Of a DNA stretch of 64,000 nucleotides, positions 16,077 to 25,184 are shown piece by piece; within the stretch, counting starts at the first letter, position 1, and the number at the start of each line of letters is the position of its first letter. The position numbers were made by a program, and so were the translations under genes. Below the pieces are notes generated by a model. It searched no databases and had not been told where the DNA came from. It was given only the letters and a program-made list of their open reading frames with translations. Location of the stretch: positions 3,456,501 through 3,520,500 of the forward strand of contig NC_015167.1 of assembly GCF_000190595.1 (NCBI RefSeq). The letters are read 5' to 3'. The stretch is from Cellulophaga lytica DSM 7489 (GTDB taxonomy: Bacteria > Bacteroidota > Bacteroidia > Flavobacteriales > Flavobacteriaceae).

Positions 16077-17126
16077 ATGCACGGAAACAATTCTTTTACA
16101 AAACACCTAATTTTTAGGTGTATAGCAACACGCCTATGCGTTATTTTTAGTTCTTTATTTTTTGTTATTTCTTGTAGTTCTGGTGATGGTTCGTCCTCGG
16201 AGAAAAAAGACCCTACAGAAGACACACAGGCTGAAGAACAAGATGTTAACCAAGATAACAACACTAACAATAATGAAAATAGCAATGGTTTAAACGCCAA
16301 TATGCCGCCTTCTACAAATTTTAATTTAGCTACCTGGAATATTAGTATTCCTATAGATGAAGATAACAATAACAAAGCCGATACCGTTAAGGAAAACGAA
16401 CTTAACAATGGGTTTACTAATGACAATTACTTTTATACCGCAGCAGATGGTGGTATGGTATTTAAATGTCCTATAGATGGCTTTAAAACTTCTGAAAACA
16501 CCAAGTATACCAGAACAGAATTGCGAGAAATGCTACGCGCTGGCAATACTAATATAGACACACAAGGTGTTACTAAAAATAACTGGGTTTTTGGTAGTGC
16601 ACCACAACAAGATATAACCAATGCTGGCGGTTATGATGGCGAATTACACGCAACATTAGCCGTAAACCACGTTACCACAACTGGTGACGATGACCAAGTA
16701 GGAAGAGTTATTATTGGCCAAATACACGCTAATGATGATGAGCCACTGCGTATTTACTACCGCAAATTACCTAATAACACTTTAGGGAGTATTTATATAG
16801 CACATGAAGAAAATGCTGCTGCCGAAACCTATTACGATCTTATAGGTAGCCGTTCTAAAAGTGCAGCCAACCCAGAAGATGGTATTGCTTTAGATGAAAA
16901 ATTTAGCTACAGTGTAAAAGTTACAGGCAATAATATGTGGGTTACCATTAACAGAGACGGCAAAGATGCTATTGAACAATTTGTAGATATGACCAACAGT
17001 GGTTACGATGTTGGCGGACAGTATATGTATTTTAAAGCTGGCGTGTACAACCAAAACAATACCGGTACTGCTACAGATTATGTACAGGCTACTTTTTATA
17101 GCTTAGAGAGTGGGCATAGTGAATAA
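16077..17126 (+). CDS. PL7-family alginate lyase lipoprotein
   Basis: About 349 residues. A lipobox (FFVISCSSGDG) follows a signal peptide, then a low-complexity Glu/Asn linker, then a jelly-roll polysaccharide lyase family 7 domain. The three catalytic blocks are present: YTRTELREM (about residue 145), GQIHAND (about 216, the Q-[IV]-H motif) and YMYFKAGVYNQN (about 318, YxKxGxYxQ). PL7 enzymes cleave alginate or related uronates by beta-elimination; Ile in QIH is often linked to guluronate preference, which I treat as a hint only. Surface-anchored in Flavobacteriaceae, it would feed on brown-algal alginate. A TTG at 16071 is an alternative start. It ends 4 nt from convergent mcrC. Confidence 0.9.
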   Translation: MHGNNSFTKHLIFRCIATRLCVIFSSLFFVISCSSGDGSSSEKKDPTEDTQAEEQDVNQDNNTNNNENSNGLNANMPPSTNFNLATWNISIPIDEDNNNKADTVKENELNNGFTNDNYFYTAADGGMVFKCPIDGFKTSENTKYTRTELREMLRAGNTNIDTQGVTKNNWVFGSAPQQDITNAGGYDGELHATLAVNHVTTTGDDDQVGRVIIGQIHANDDEPLRIYYRKLPNNTLGSIYIAHEENAAAETYYDLIGSRSKSAANPEDGIALDEKFSYSVKVTGNNMWVTINRDGKDAIEQFVDMTNSGYDVGGQYMYFKAGVYNQNNTGTATDYVQATFYSLESGHSE

Positions 17127-17130
17127 GGAG

Positions 17131-18381
17131 TTATTTTCTTAATTCTAATAATTTTAAAATAGATTCTCCTACAGTTGTAGATAATTCTCCGTTTTCATTT
17201 AAAACAGAAACATAACCCAATTTACATTGATGATCTATTTCTGATGCTTCATTTGTATTATAGAGGGAATAATCATCTGTTTTATAGGTTTTAAATGAGT
17301 TATTCCTGAAATTACCAGGATATAACAAAAGAGCTTTTTGGGCGTCCCAGAAACGACAGTAGGCATACATTTGACGCAAATCACCAACTGAAGCAGAACT
17401 TTTTTGAGGTCTTTTCCATTTAGTATCAATAATAAAGGCCTTATCTCCTGTTCTTAAAACAATATCTGGTTTTAAATAATTGGCTCCCCAAAACGATTTT
17501 GTTTCTTGTCCAGAAATATCTATTCCGCTTGCTTCTGATATTTCTTGCAACTGCTTTAAAATATAAGTTTCCCAAAGCTCGTTCATATCAAAAAGTAAAG
17601 ACAACATTTTTTCTTTGCCACTGGCAATATCTGGCGAATAGTTTAAAATAATTAAACGTGCTAACTCTAAAGCATAACTATATCCATTAGACTTTCTGTT
17701 TAATTGTATTGTATTTAACTCCTTTGCAGTTATAGTTTTATTAGCTACTTCCGGAAAATTTAATTGTATTCTATTGGCTAAATCTTGCAGTCTAGAACCA
17801 TTTGTAAAAAGAGATACAATACCTAATGCTTTTTGTAGCACTTGATGTAGTAAATGATCAGCATCATATACTTGGTGTTTTGTATAAAAACGTTCCTTGT
17901 GTATTATATTACGACGTAAATGACCTGCAAACTCTAGCTTGCCCTTTAATGCTTTTGTATTTTTAGTCTCCTTTCTATATTGCTTAATAAGTCCTTTACG
18001 CATCAGACTTTCTACTTCTAACAAGTAAAGTTCAAAATAGACCTCCAAAAGGTTTAAGTGCTTTCTTTTTACATTTGCTGCTCCAGTAGATTTTGCCTTT
18101 AATTTACCACAAGATTGAAGCATTTTTAACAGAACTCCCTTCCATTTAGCGTCATCATCGTCTCTATCTGCTTTAGGGTTGATTTCTATTGTTAAACCAT
18201 CTACTTGGATAACCCCAACATATTGGTTAAATTTTATACCTTTTGCTATAGGCTGAAAATAAGTACCGTTATGGTACTCATTTAATCTTAAAAGCGCATC
18301 TAAATGAGCTTGTTTAAAGCCTTGTTCACCAATAGTTAAGCGTTGGTGTTCAAAAACAGATATCGCCTTTAGAGTTTTCAA
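17131..18381 (-). CDS. mcrC: McrC-family nuclease subunit of a McrBC-type restriction system
   Basis: 416 residues. The N-terminal half resembles the McrC region that contacts and stimulates McrB (FNQYVGVIQVDGLTIEINPKAD). The C-terminal half is a PD-(D/E)xK nuclease: LKPDIVLRTGDKAFIIDTKWKRP (about 304-328) supplies the D and the D-x-K pair. McrC cuts DNA when the McrB GTPase ring stalls at modified cytosines. The start codon abuts the mcrB stop, so the two are co-expressed. Confidence 0.9.
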   Translation of the reverse strand: MKTLKAISVFEHQRLTIGEQGFKQAHLDALLRLNEYHNGTYFQPIAKGIKFNQYVGVIQVDGLTIEINPKADRDDDDAKWKGVLLKMLQSCGKLKAKSTGAANVKRKHLNLLEVYFELYLLEVESLMRKGLIKQYRKETKNTKALKGKLEFAGHLRRNIIHKERFYTKHQVYDADHLLHQVLQKALGIVSLFTNGSRLQDLANRIQLNFPEVANKTITAKELNTIQLNRKSNGYSYALELARLIILNYSPDIASGKEKMLSLLFDMNELWETYILKQLQEISEASGIDISGQETKSFWGANYLKPDIVLRTGDKAFIIDTKWKRPQKSSASVGDLRQMYAYCRFWDAQKALLLYPGNFRNNSFKTYKTDDYSLYNTNEASEIDHQCKLGYVSVLNENGELSTTVGESILKLLELRK

Positions 18382-18382
18382 A

Positions 18383-20614
18383 TTAATTATTATCGGTGTT
18401 AAAAATGTTTTTTACAGCTTCTATTATGTTTTCAGAAGTTACTTTCTTTAAGTGATACGTAGGCGTAATAAAATCTTCTTTACCTTCATATTTAAAACTT
18501 GAAAAATTGAGGTCTTTATTCTTTTTTTCCTCAACAAAACCATCTCCTAAAACCAAACCTATTTTTCCATAATCGCCATAAAAATACTCTTGTAGTAAAG
18601 GCACTATTTTATTATTAAAAACATTAGCTAATTTCTTTTTTTTATCTAATCCAATAAAGTAAGAGTGCCCAATAGTGTGGTCTCTATCTATTAACAAGGC
18701 TATACGTTCATTAATTGTTTTTAAAACATCAGCTAACTTTATACCATCTACTTCTTCACTCTTAATAACATTATAGTTAGGCATCATTTCCTTAAACTCA
18801 AACCTACGTCTTAAAGCTGTATCTAAAGCCTCTACAGATCTATCTGCGGTATTCATAGTACCATAAATATCTAAATTTTTTGGCACACTAAATTCTTTTT
18901 TAGAATATGGCAATGTAATACTCATTTCATTTTTGGTGCCTTTTCTTTTATCTGTCTCAATAAGGGTTATTAATTCTCCAAAGATTGCTGAAACATTCCC
19001 CCTATTTACTTCGTCTATAAAAATAGCATATCTTTTAGATGGATCATTTTTAGCTTTAATACATAAATCTTTAAATATCCCATCTTCAATTCTATAGCCT
19101 AAATCACCTGCTTCCTCAATATTTTCAGGAAGAATTGGTTTTATACCTTCAATAAAGTCTTCATAAGCAAAGGATTGATGAAAAGTAACAAAATTATAGT
19201 GCTTAACAACTTTATCTGGATCTGGATTGTAGTTTTCTACTGAATCTCTAAAATCATATAGTTCAGGAGTCAACTCCTTTACTTCTTCTTCTAAAATTTC
19301 CCAATAAGAATCTTCCGTTTTATTAAAAATTAGAGGTTGTTGTCTACTAGACACATTTACGTGTTTACACTCATTAACTGTATGACTTTGCAATTGCCCC
19401 CAAAGTGTTGGTCTTATTGTTTTAGAGTTTGATAAGCTAGCTTTTTTCTGAACCCACTTATGCTCAAAAATGTTAGTTACTTTAGATTTACCTAAATCTA
19501 ATAGAGCTATAGCAATTACCTGCCACCAAGAACAATTACCTACTACTGTTTCAAAATGTTGTTCTTTGGTAATTGATGTTTGTTTGGATGTATACTTTTC
19601 AAACAATTCATTTTTAAAAAAGTATGTTTTTCCTGTTCCTGGAGGACCGTATAATATTTGGTTAATAGGTTTAAACTCTTTGTTGCTTTTTGTGCTAATT
19701 ATAGATTCTTCATTTAAAAAATCTATAAAGGATTTTACAGATGCAGAATAAAAGCCACTATTACCATAAGAAGGAGCTTTTTCGTAATAATATCTACCAC
19801 TCTCATTTCCTTGATGTTTTATTAAATCTTTGTATAATAATGTAAGGGACTCTATATCGTTTTCTAAATAAATATCTTTGGCTAAAATTTCATTTAAAAT
19901 TTCAATGGCTCTTAAGTAAGAATTAACTTTATTACTCTTTTCATTTCCTTTTAACCAATTAGAATATTTTTCCCTTATTAAAGTTGATTGATCAGTTTTA
20001 GAATGCTTTGTTGGTGCAGTTTTAAGACGCTTTTTAAGCTTGTTTAGCATTTTATTAAACTCATTTGTTGTAAACCTGTAACCTTTAAATTCTGGATTAT
20101 CTAATTTAATTTCTGCAATTGCATTATTTACAGCAGGTATTAAAATATTTAATTCTTTGTCTACATCAACTAACATAGTTTCTAAGGATGTATAACTACT
20201 TTTTATTTGCTTTGTATGAAGTATTAGTTTTTTATTTTCATCAGGACTTATATAGGAAAAACCTATGGAACTTTCAATAGATTTTTTTACTTTGAGCAAA
20301 AGTTCTATGATAGATTTATTTTGAAGATCGTTGTAATTTTTACTCTGTACAAACTCAAATCTGTAACTATATGTATCTTTTGAGTAACTAAAAATAAGGG
20401 TTATACAACCACCCGTTGACCCTGGGTAACCACCTGTTGGTATATTCCAAAAGGTCATTCCAAAATATTTTGATTTTTCCCTACCAATAAAATAATCTTC
20501 CTCTGCCCCTTTAGAACCTTTTTTCCTTAAAGAAAACGTAAAATCAGAATCTTTTTTGTGTTTTTGAATTAACCATTCAAAAACTGCCTTTTCATATTCT
20601 TTGTAGTTAATCAT
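18383..20614 (-). CDS. mcrB: McrB-like AAA+ GTPase subunit
   Basis: 743 residues. The C-terminal AAA+ motor has Walker A YGPPGTGKTYF (about 321), the McrB-type Walker B FIDEVNRGNVSAIFGELITLI (about 530) and the sensor stretch MNTADRSVEALDTALRRRF (about 588). The N-terminal 300 residues differ from classical EcoKMcrB. A first domain (about 1-110) has SLRKKGSKGAEEDYF and GYPGSTGGCITLIFSY, then come helical segments that may be the DNA-recognition part; I do not recognise the target. The decayed gene ends 14 nt upstream. Partner of McrC in cutting modified foreign DNA. Confidence 0.88.
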   Translation of the reverse strand: MINYKEYEKAVFEWLIQKHKKDSDFTFSLRKKGSKGAEEDYFIGREKSKYFGMTFWNIPTGGYPGSTGGCITLIFSYSKDTYSYRFEFVQSKNYNDLQNKSIIELLLKVKKSIESSIGFSYISPDENKKLILHTKQIKSSYTSLETMLVDVDKELNILIPAVNNAIAEIKLDNPEFKGYRFTTNEFNKMLNKLKKRLKTAPTKHSKTDQSTLIREKYSNWLKGNEKSNKVNSYLRAIEILNEILAKDIYLENDIESLTLLYKDLIKHQGNESGRYYYEKAPSYGNSGFYSASVKSFIDFLNEESIISTKSNKEFKPINQILYGPPGTGKTYFFKNELFEKYTSKQTSITKEQHFETVVGNCSWWQVIAIALLDLGKSKVTNIFEHKWVQKKASLSNSKTIRPTLWGQLQSHTVNECKHVNVSSRQQPLIFNKTEDSYWEILEEEVKELTPELYDFRDSVENYNPDPDKVVKHYNFVTFHQSFAYEDFIEGIKPILPENIEEAGDLGYRIEDGIFKDLCIKAKNDPSKRYAIFIDEVNRGNVSAIFGELITLIETDKRKGTKNEMSITLPYSKKEFSVPKNLDIYGTMNTADRSVEALDTALRRRFEFKEMMPNYNVIKSEEVDGIKLADVLKTINERIALLIDRDHTIGHSYFIGLDKKKKLANVFNNKIVPLLQEYFYGDYGKIGLVLGDGFVEEKKNKDLNFSSFKYEGKEDFITPTYHLKKVTSENIIEAVKNIFNTDNN

Positions 20615-20627
20615 AAATAATAGTATA

Positions 20628-21413
20628 TTATTTTTTAAACTCTAACTCCTCATAACAGTCAAAAAAATGATTAGCATTTACTACAAAATTTTTTAATTCT
20701 TTAATTTTATACAAAGGCTTATCAATATCACCGCTACGGTAAGCTAAATCTTTACTATGTGCTAACCTGTTTTACTGCTTCTATATTTTTTTTAAATTTA
20801 TCCGACACTAACTTTTTTGAAGCAGCAAAAAGCAGTAAGTCATTTAAATAAAAGCTTTGAAATTCTACTAAATCTTTACGCTTTTTTATGAGTTGCTCTC
20901 ACTTCTCATTATTACTTGGCATACATTGATTATATATGTTTTACCAAAATTTGTTGGTGCTTCCTTTTTCTTGCATCCAATTCAATAATGAATTATTAGT
21001 TTCTCCTACAACAATCAAGTACTCTCTTAACATGCGTTCAATATTGTAACTAGCTTTGTAAAACTCTATATTTAAAAAATCATTATTATAATCTACAATG
21101 TGTACACTCCTTTAATAATATCTTCCTCAATCACAAACATAACTTCATCATGATCACCATTTTCAAATTTATTTATGGTGTTTTCATCAAATAGCCGGTT
21201 AAAAGGATGACATATAAGGTTATCTGTTAAAGGTACTTTAGTAAATTTATTTTCATTTAATTTATAAATAGTTTTTCTGTCTGCACCTGGTAAATGAGAT
21301 ATTCCATTCTTTTCACAAAACGCTATTAAGCTCTACTCTTTTCCCTTATCATAAAAGATAAGATCTTTAACATATATATTTGAAATTGTAGCATACTTTA
21401 CAGATTCTATCAT
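20628..21413 (-). pseudogene. Decayed gene inside the restriction island
   Basis: Reading the minus strand from ATG 21413 gives protein-like sequence interrupted by an in-frame TAG at 21335, a frameshift near 21105, further stops near 20942 and 20895, and a second frameshift near 20760, ending with TAA at 20628. Conceptual pieces: MIESVKYATISNIYVKDLIF; NGISHLPGADRKTIYKLNE; NIERMLREYLIVVGETNNS; DLLLFAASKKLVSDKFKK. The ancestor had about 260 residues, was helix-rich and belongs to no family I know. Its position between hsdS and mcrB suggests a former accessory defence protein. The 800-base stretch holds no intact gene. Confidence 0.75.
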
Positions 21414-21425
21414 TACATAATACTT

Positions 21426-22658
21426 TTACAAATCTCCCTTAAAAGCTTGATCTAACAAACTGCTCTTTAAGGCTTTTAAATGATTTAGTTTTTGGTTTTG
21501 GGTTTCCAGTACTTTTGATTGTAATTCTAAAATACCATCTATTCTTTTAGCAGCAATTACCTGGTCCTCTCTTTTGAGCATTGGTAACTGCATTGCTCTT
21601 ACTTCCTTTAATGTAACCCTTGGTCTAGTTGAACCTTGAGTTTTACTTTTTAATTGTTTTATAAAAAATTCTGAATTTATTCCTGCAACTACATAAGGTT
21701 TGTAATGTTTACTTTCATCAATTCTAATTCTGATAATATCTGATGAGATTACTCCTCTATCAACTCCATGGACATCTTCCACAACACAACATTTACCCAA
21801 AGGATCTCCTAGTTTTGTCATAACAATATCTCCAGAGATATAAGAATGACTTGAAAGAAATTCTGCTTTCTCTTCAGTTACAAACATTATGTTTTTCTCT
21901 TTAAAATTAAATCTATCAACGTTTTGAAGTCTAATTATAGGATAGCCTTTATCGACATATTCTGATGCTTTAAGATTAGAACCAAATGGACCACCAACCA
22001 TATCCTTTTTCGGATTTTTACAAAAAGTCATTAAAGGTTTATTATATTTCTCCAACCTCCCAAACTCCTCATCCAAAACACTCCCCATCAAAGCCTGCGT
22101 ATGTGCAATATTGTCTTCCAACAAACCAATAGCTTTATCTATTTTGGCAAATAAACCATCTAATTTAGCAACGATGCGTTGTTGTTCTGCTAATGGTGGT
22201 AATGGGATTTTGAGGTTTCGAGCTGTACTAATAGTTAAGGTTCCGACAGTTGCACCAGAGGATTTTTTGTTGATTTGATTTTTAATTAATCTTGTTTTAA
22301 AAGCATATTCAATAAACCTAGAATCAGTATCACTTTTCTTTTCAAACCATAAAACAGAGGCATCTTTAAAGTAAAACTTATCCGATTTCTTAACTAAATA
22401 ACATTGACCTAAAGTACCAACAGCGGAAATAATGATATCATCCTCTTTTGGAAAGCCTCTATCCTTAGTGTATTGGTCATACAATTTTTCAGAAATAAAT
22501 AATTCATTATTTACAAAACCATTTTGAGCAAGTTTCACAACTTCTCTTGCTCTATAAAAAGGAACCCCTTCAGTTTTCCAATCTGATTTTAACACTCTCT
22601 TACTTGATTTGATTTCAAATAAATTCGATAAATTTTCTTCTTCCCACTTACCCATCAA
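21426..22658 (-). CDS. hsdS: Type I restriction-modification specificity subunit HsdS
   Basis: 410 residues with two target-recognition domains, each followed by a conserved helix. The central spacer is IPLPPLAEQQRIVAKLDGLFAKIDKAI (about 148-175), and the C-terminal one is MQLPMLKREDQVIAAKRIDGIL. HsdS reads the two halves of the bipartite DNA target and bridges HsdM and HsdR. Both halves are intact. The start overlaps hsdM by 11 nt. Only one hsdS copy is present and I see no invertible repeats next to it. Confidence 0.93.
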   Translation of the reverse strand: MMGKWEEENLSNLFEIKSSKRVLKSDWKTEGVPFYRAREVVKLAQNGFVNNELFISEKLYDQYTKDRGFPKEDDIIISAVGTLGQCYLVKKSDKFYFKDASVLWFEKKSDTDSRFIEYAFKTRLIKNQINKKSSGATVGTLTISTARNLKIPLPPLAEQQRIVAKLDGLFAKIDKAIGLLEDNIAHTQALMGSVLDEEFGRLEKYNKPLMTFCKNPKKDMVGGPFGSNLKASEYVDKGYPIIRLQNVDRFNFKEKNIMFVTEEKAEFLSSHSYISGDIVMTKLGDPLGKCCVVEDVHGVDRGVISSDIIRIRIDESKHYKPYVVAGINSEFFIKQLKSKTQGSTRPRVTLKEVRAMQLPMLKREDQVIAAKRIDGILELQSKVLETQNQKLNHLKALKSSLLDQAFKGDL

Positions 22659-24147
22659 TCAACTGTTCTATTTGGTTTAGTAATGTGTTTATTTCGGTAT
22701 CATTTTGCTTAATCGCAGTTAATAGCTCTTTTGGGCTTTGGTGTATTACTTCAACTACTTTGTGTGGGTTTTTGGCGCTCAGGTCGAAGTCTTTTATGTC
22801 TGTAACGTTTACTGTCCAATCGTTGCACTCGTTACCAGTCTTAGCATTGGTTGCATTACGTTTTTTTGGGTTGTGAAATAGGTGTACAAACTCTTTAATA
22901 TGCTCGTAAGCAATCGGCTTATTTTTGGTAAGCTTGTAAGGTGGTGTTACGTCGTAATACCAAATATCACTGGTTGCACCTTTTCTATCAAAATATATAA
23001 TATTGGTTTTTACACCACTATAAGGCAAAAACACACCAGATGGTAAACTTACAATAGTATGTACATTAAAGTTTTCTAGCAAGGTTTGTTTTACTTTGGT
23101 AAAGGCATTATTGGTTTGAAACAATACCCCTTCTGGCACTACAATTGCTGCCCTACCTTCTAGCTTTAGCATTTTCATAAAATGCTGCATAAAAAGTATT
23201 TCGGTAGCGTTACTTTCTACAGGAAAGTTTTGTTGTATTTGCTTTTTCTCTTTCCCGCCAAAAGGTGGATTTGCTAAAATAACATCGTGTCTGTCTTTTT
23301 CTTGATAATCGCGTATATTTTGGGTTAAGGTATTACCTTTATATACGTTTGGACTTTCTATACCGTGGAGAATCATATTCATCATACCCATTACGTAACC
23401 CAAACTGGTTTTTTCTTGCCCGAAGAAGGTGTCGTTTTGTATGGTTTCCCAATCTTTTGCAGAGAGTTTTTCTTTTTTATCGCCAGCAGTTAAGAAATCG
23501 AATGCTTCTACCAAAAAACCACCAGAACCAACAGCTCCATCGTAAATGGTATCGCCTACTTTAATGTCTGTAGTTTCTACCATAGCTTTAATAATGGCTC
23601 TTGGTGTGTAAAACTCACCAGAATTTCCACCATCACTACCCATGCTTTTTAGTAAGTTTTCGTACACTTGAGATAGCTCAAACAACTCATCACTACTCTG
23701 GAAATCTAAGGCATCTATAATATCTAAGACTTCACGTAAAGTATGTCCGCTTGCAATACGGTTATCTAAATACTCAAAAATGGCACCTATTTTATAGGTC
23801 AATGTTTTTGGGTCATTAGTCGTGCTTTTAAACGCTTTTAAATACGGAAACAAGGTATTGTTTACATACTCTATTAAATCGTCTCCAGAATTGGCACGTT
23901 TAACATCTAGTTTTCCGTTTTCATCTTTTGGGCACGCCCATTGGTGCCAACGTAAATCTTTACGTAGTACATAATTATAGTCTGTACCTTCTAAAAAGGC
24001 TTCGTCTGCTTTATTGTCTTCGTAATCGTTTAGGAACTTAAGAAACAGAATCCAAGAGATTTGCTCTGTGTAGTGCATAGCACCAGAAATACCATCGTCT
24101 CTACGAAGGATATCCGTAATTCTATCTATGTTGTTTTGTATGCTCAT
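22648..24147 (-). CDS. hsdM: Type I restriction-modification methyltransferase HsdM
   Basis: A 499-residue N6-adenine DNA methyltransferase. It has the HsdM N-terminal helical domain (SWILFLKFLNDYED), AdoMet motif I YDGAVGSGGFLVEAF (about 198) and catalytic NPPFGGK (about 290). It modifies host sites with HsdS and forms the core of the restriction complex with HsdR. A coding overlap with hsdS and a 66-nt gap to the upstream nuclease gene indicate one transcript. Confidence 0.95.
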   Translation of the reverse strand: MSIQNNIDRITDILRRDDGISGAMHYTEQISWILFLKFLNDYEDNKADEAFLEGTDYNYVLRKDLRWHQWACPKDENGKLDVKRANSGDDLIEYVNNTLFPYLKAFKSTTNDPKTLTYKIGAIFEYLDNRIASGHTLREVLDIIDALDFQSSDELFELSQVYENLLKSMGSDGGNSGEFYTPRAIIKAMVETTDIKVGDTIYDGAVGSGGFLVEAFDFLTAGDKKEKLSAKDWETIQNDTFFGQEKTSLGYVMGMMNMILHGIESPNVYKGNTLTQNIRDYQEKDRHDVILANPPFGGKEKKQIQQNFPVESNATEILFMQHFMKMLKLEGRAAIVVPEGVLFQTNNAFTKVKQTLLENFNVHTIVSLPSGVFLPYSGVKTNIIYFDRKGATSDIWYYDVTPPYKLTKNKPIAYEHIKEFVHLFHNPKKRNATNAKTGNECNDWTVNVTDIKDFDLSAKNPHKVVEVIHQSPKELLTAIKQNDTEINTLLNQIEQLIDG

Positions 24148-24213
24148 TTAGTGTTTTAATTTGTGTCTTTTTGCTAGCTAATAAGTTGTAGATAATTAAG
24201 GTACATTGCTTAA

Positions 24214-25095
24214 TTAAGAAATATTAATTCCATATTTCTTCAATTTTCTAGGTAAAATATCATCAATGCTTTGTATATCTTTATCGTTAAGTTCAATTAA
24301 ACTAAACCCCTCACGTGCATAAATCTCAAGTTTCTTTTTTTTACGCGCAGCATACTTTTCATTCTCTTCCAATCCCCAAAATTCAATAAAAACATTGCCT
24401 TTAAGTATATAAAAATCAGAAAGCACATCTTCATCAATACCTGGAAGCCTACGCTCATAAGCGTGTGCAATCCCGTTACGATATAAATAATCATCAATCA
24501 TTGCCTCTGCTCTACTCCTAACTCTATGACCATCTTGTGTTCTGTAATCAGCAGAATATTTTTGTCTATATTCATCTACATCTGTATACTTCTCGTTAGA
24601 AGATAAATTATTTTCTTTGTAATTATTTCCTGTAGCAACATTTATAGAATCGAGAAAGCTCCTGTTTTTCAATATACTTTTATCCCAAATTACATAAGGT
24701 GATCCATTTTGGGCTTCCAATTCAATTCCTCCATTTTTAGAACCAAACTTAGTTACATTCCAACCTCCAACATTCGATTTCTCTATCCAACCTAATTCTG
24801 CCAAAATAGTATTTATTTTTTGAGCCGAAATACTAAATTCCTTTCCTATTGTTGAAGAGTTTATTTTATCTGATTTATTTATTTTTTGATTAATGTCAAG
24901 ATTTATTGGCCACACTACATAATCTCCATATCTGGGGTTATATTTTGTATTTCCACCTGCAATTTTTCCTTCTTTTGTTAACGTCCAAATGCCTTCTTTT
25001 TTAATTAGCCATCCTTTTTTTTTAAATTCATTAAATAATTCTTTAGAATCTATTTCTCTTTCTTTAGCTAAAGCCGTCGTTGATACGTATTTCAT
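24214..25095 (-). CDS. Uncharacterised nuclease with two N-terminal winged-helix-like modules, inside type I operon
   Basis: 293 residues. Two similar N-terminal modules (about 1-65 and 75-150) each have a TALAKEREIDSKELFNEF / STIGKEFSISAQKINTIL helix pair, then a GW-(hydrophobic) turn, a short beta wing, and an ending like YVVWPINL / YVIWDKSI. They look like paired winged-helix DNA-binding units. The C-terminal part (about 175-290) has a PD-(D/E)xK-like pattern: RSRAEAMIDDYLYRNGI with a Glu, LSDFYI with Asp, VFIEFWG with Glu, then a basic helix ARKKKKLEIY and GFSLIELND. That matches nuclease domains seen appended to helicases and repair enzymes. It sits between hsdR and hsdM on the same strand. 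I infer an accessory, site-directed nuclease; no named family. Confidence 0.7.
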   Translation of the reverse strand: MKYVSTTALAKEREIDSKELFNEFKKKGWLIKKEGIWTLTKEGKIAGGNTKYNPRYGDYVVWPINLDINQKINKSDKINSSTIGKEFSISAQKINTILAELGWIEKSNVGGWNVTKFGSKNGGIELEAQNGSPYVIWDKSILKNRSFLDSINVATGNNYKENNLSSNEKYTDVDEYRQKYSADYRTQDGHRVRSRAEAMIDDYLYRNGIAHAYERRLPGIDEDVLSDFYILKGNVFIEFWGLEENEKYAARKKKKLEIYAREGFSLIELNDKDIQSIDDILPRKLKKYGINIS

Positions 25096-25184
25096 TAATT
25101 ATTTATTGCTTTTATTTTATATATTAAATACTGAAAACTCTTAACTTTTTAAGAGAATTCATCTTTACTTAATTCAGTTTAATT

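Noticed and set aside
21426-22658. Phase-variable hsdS by inverted repeats
   Set aside because: No second hsdS fragment, recombinase or inverted repeat seen nearby.
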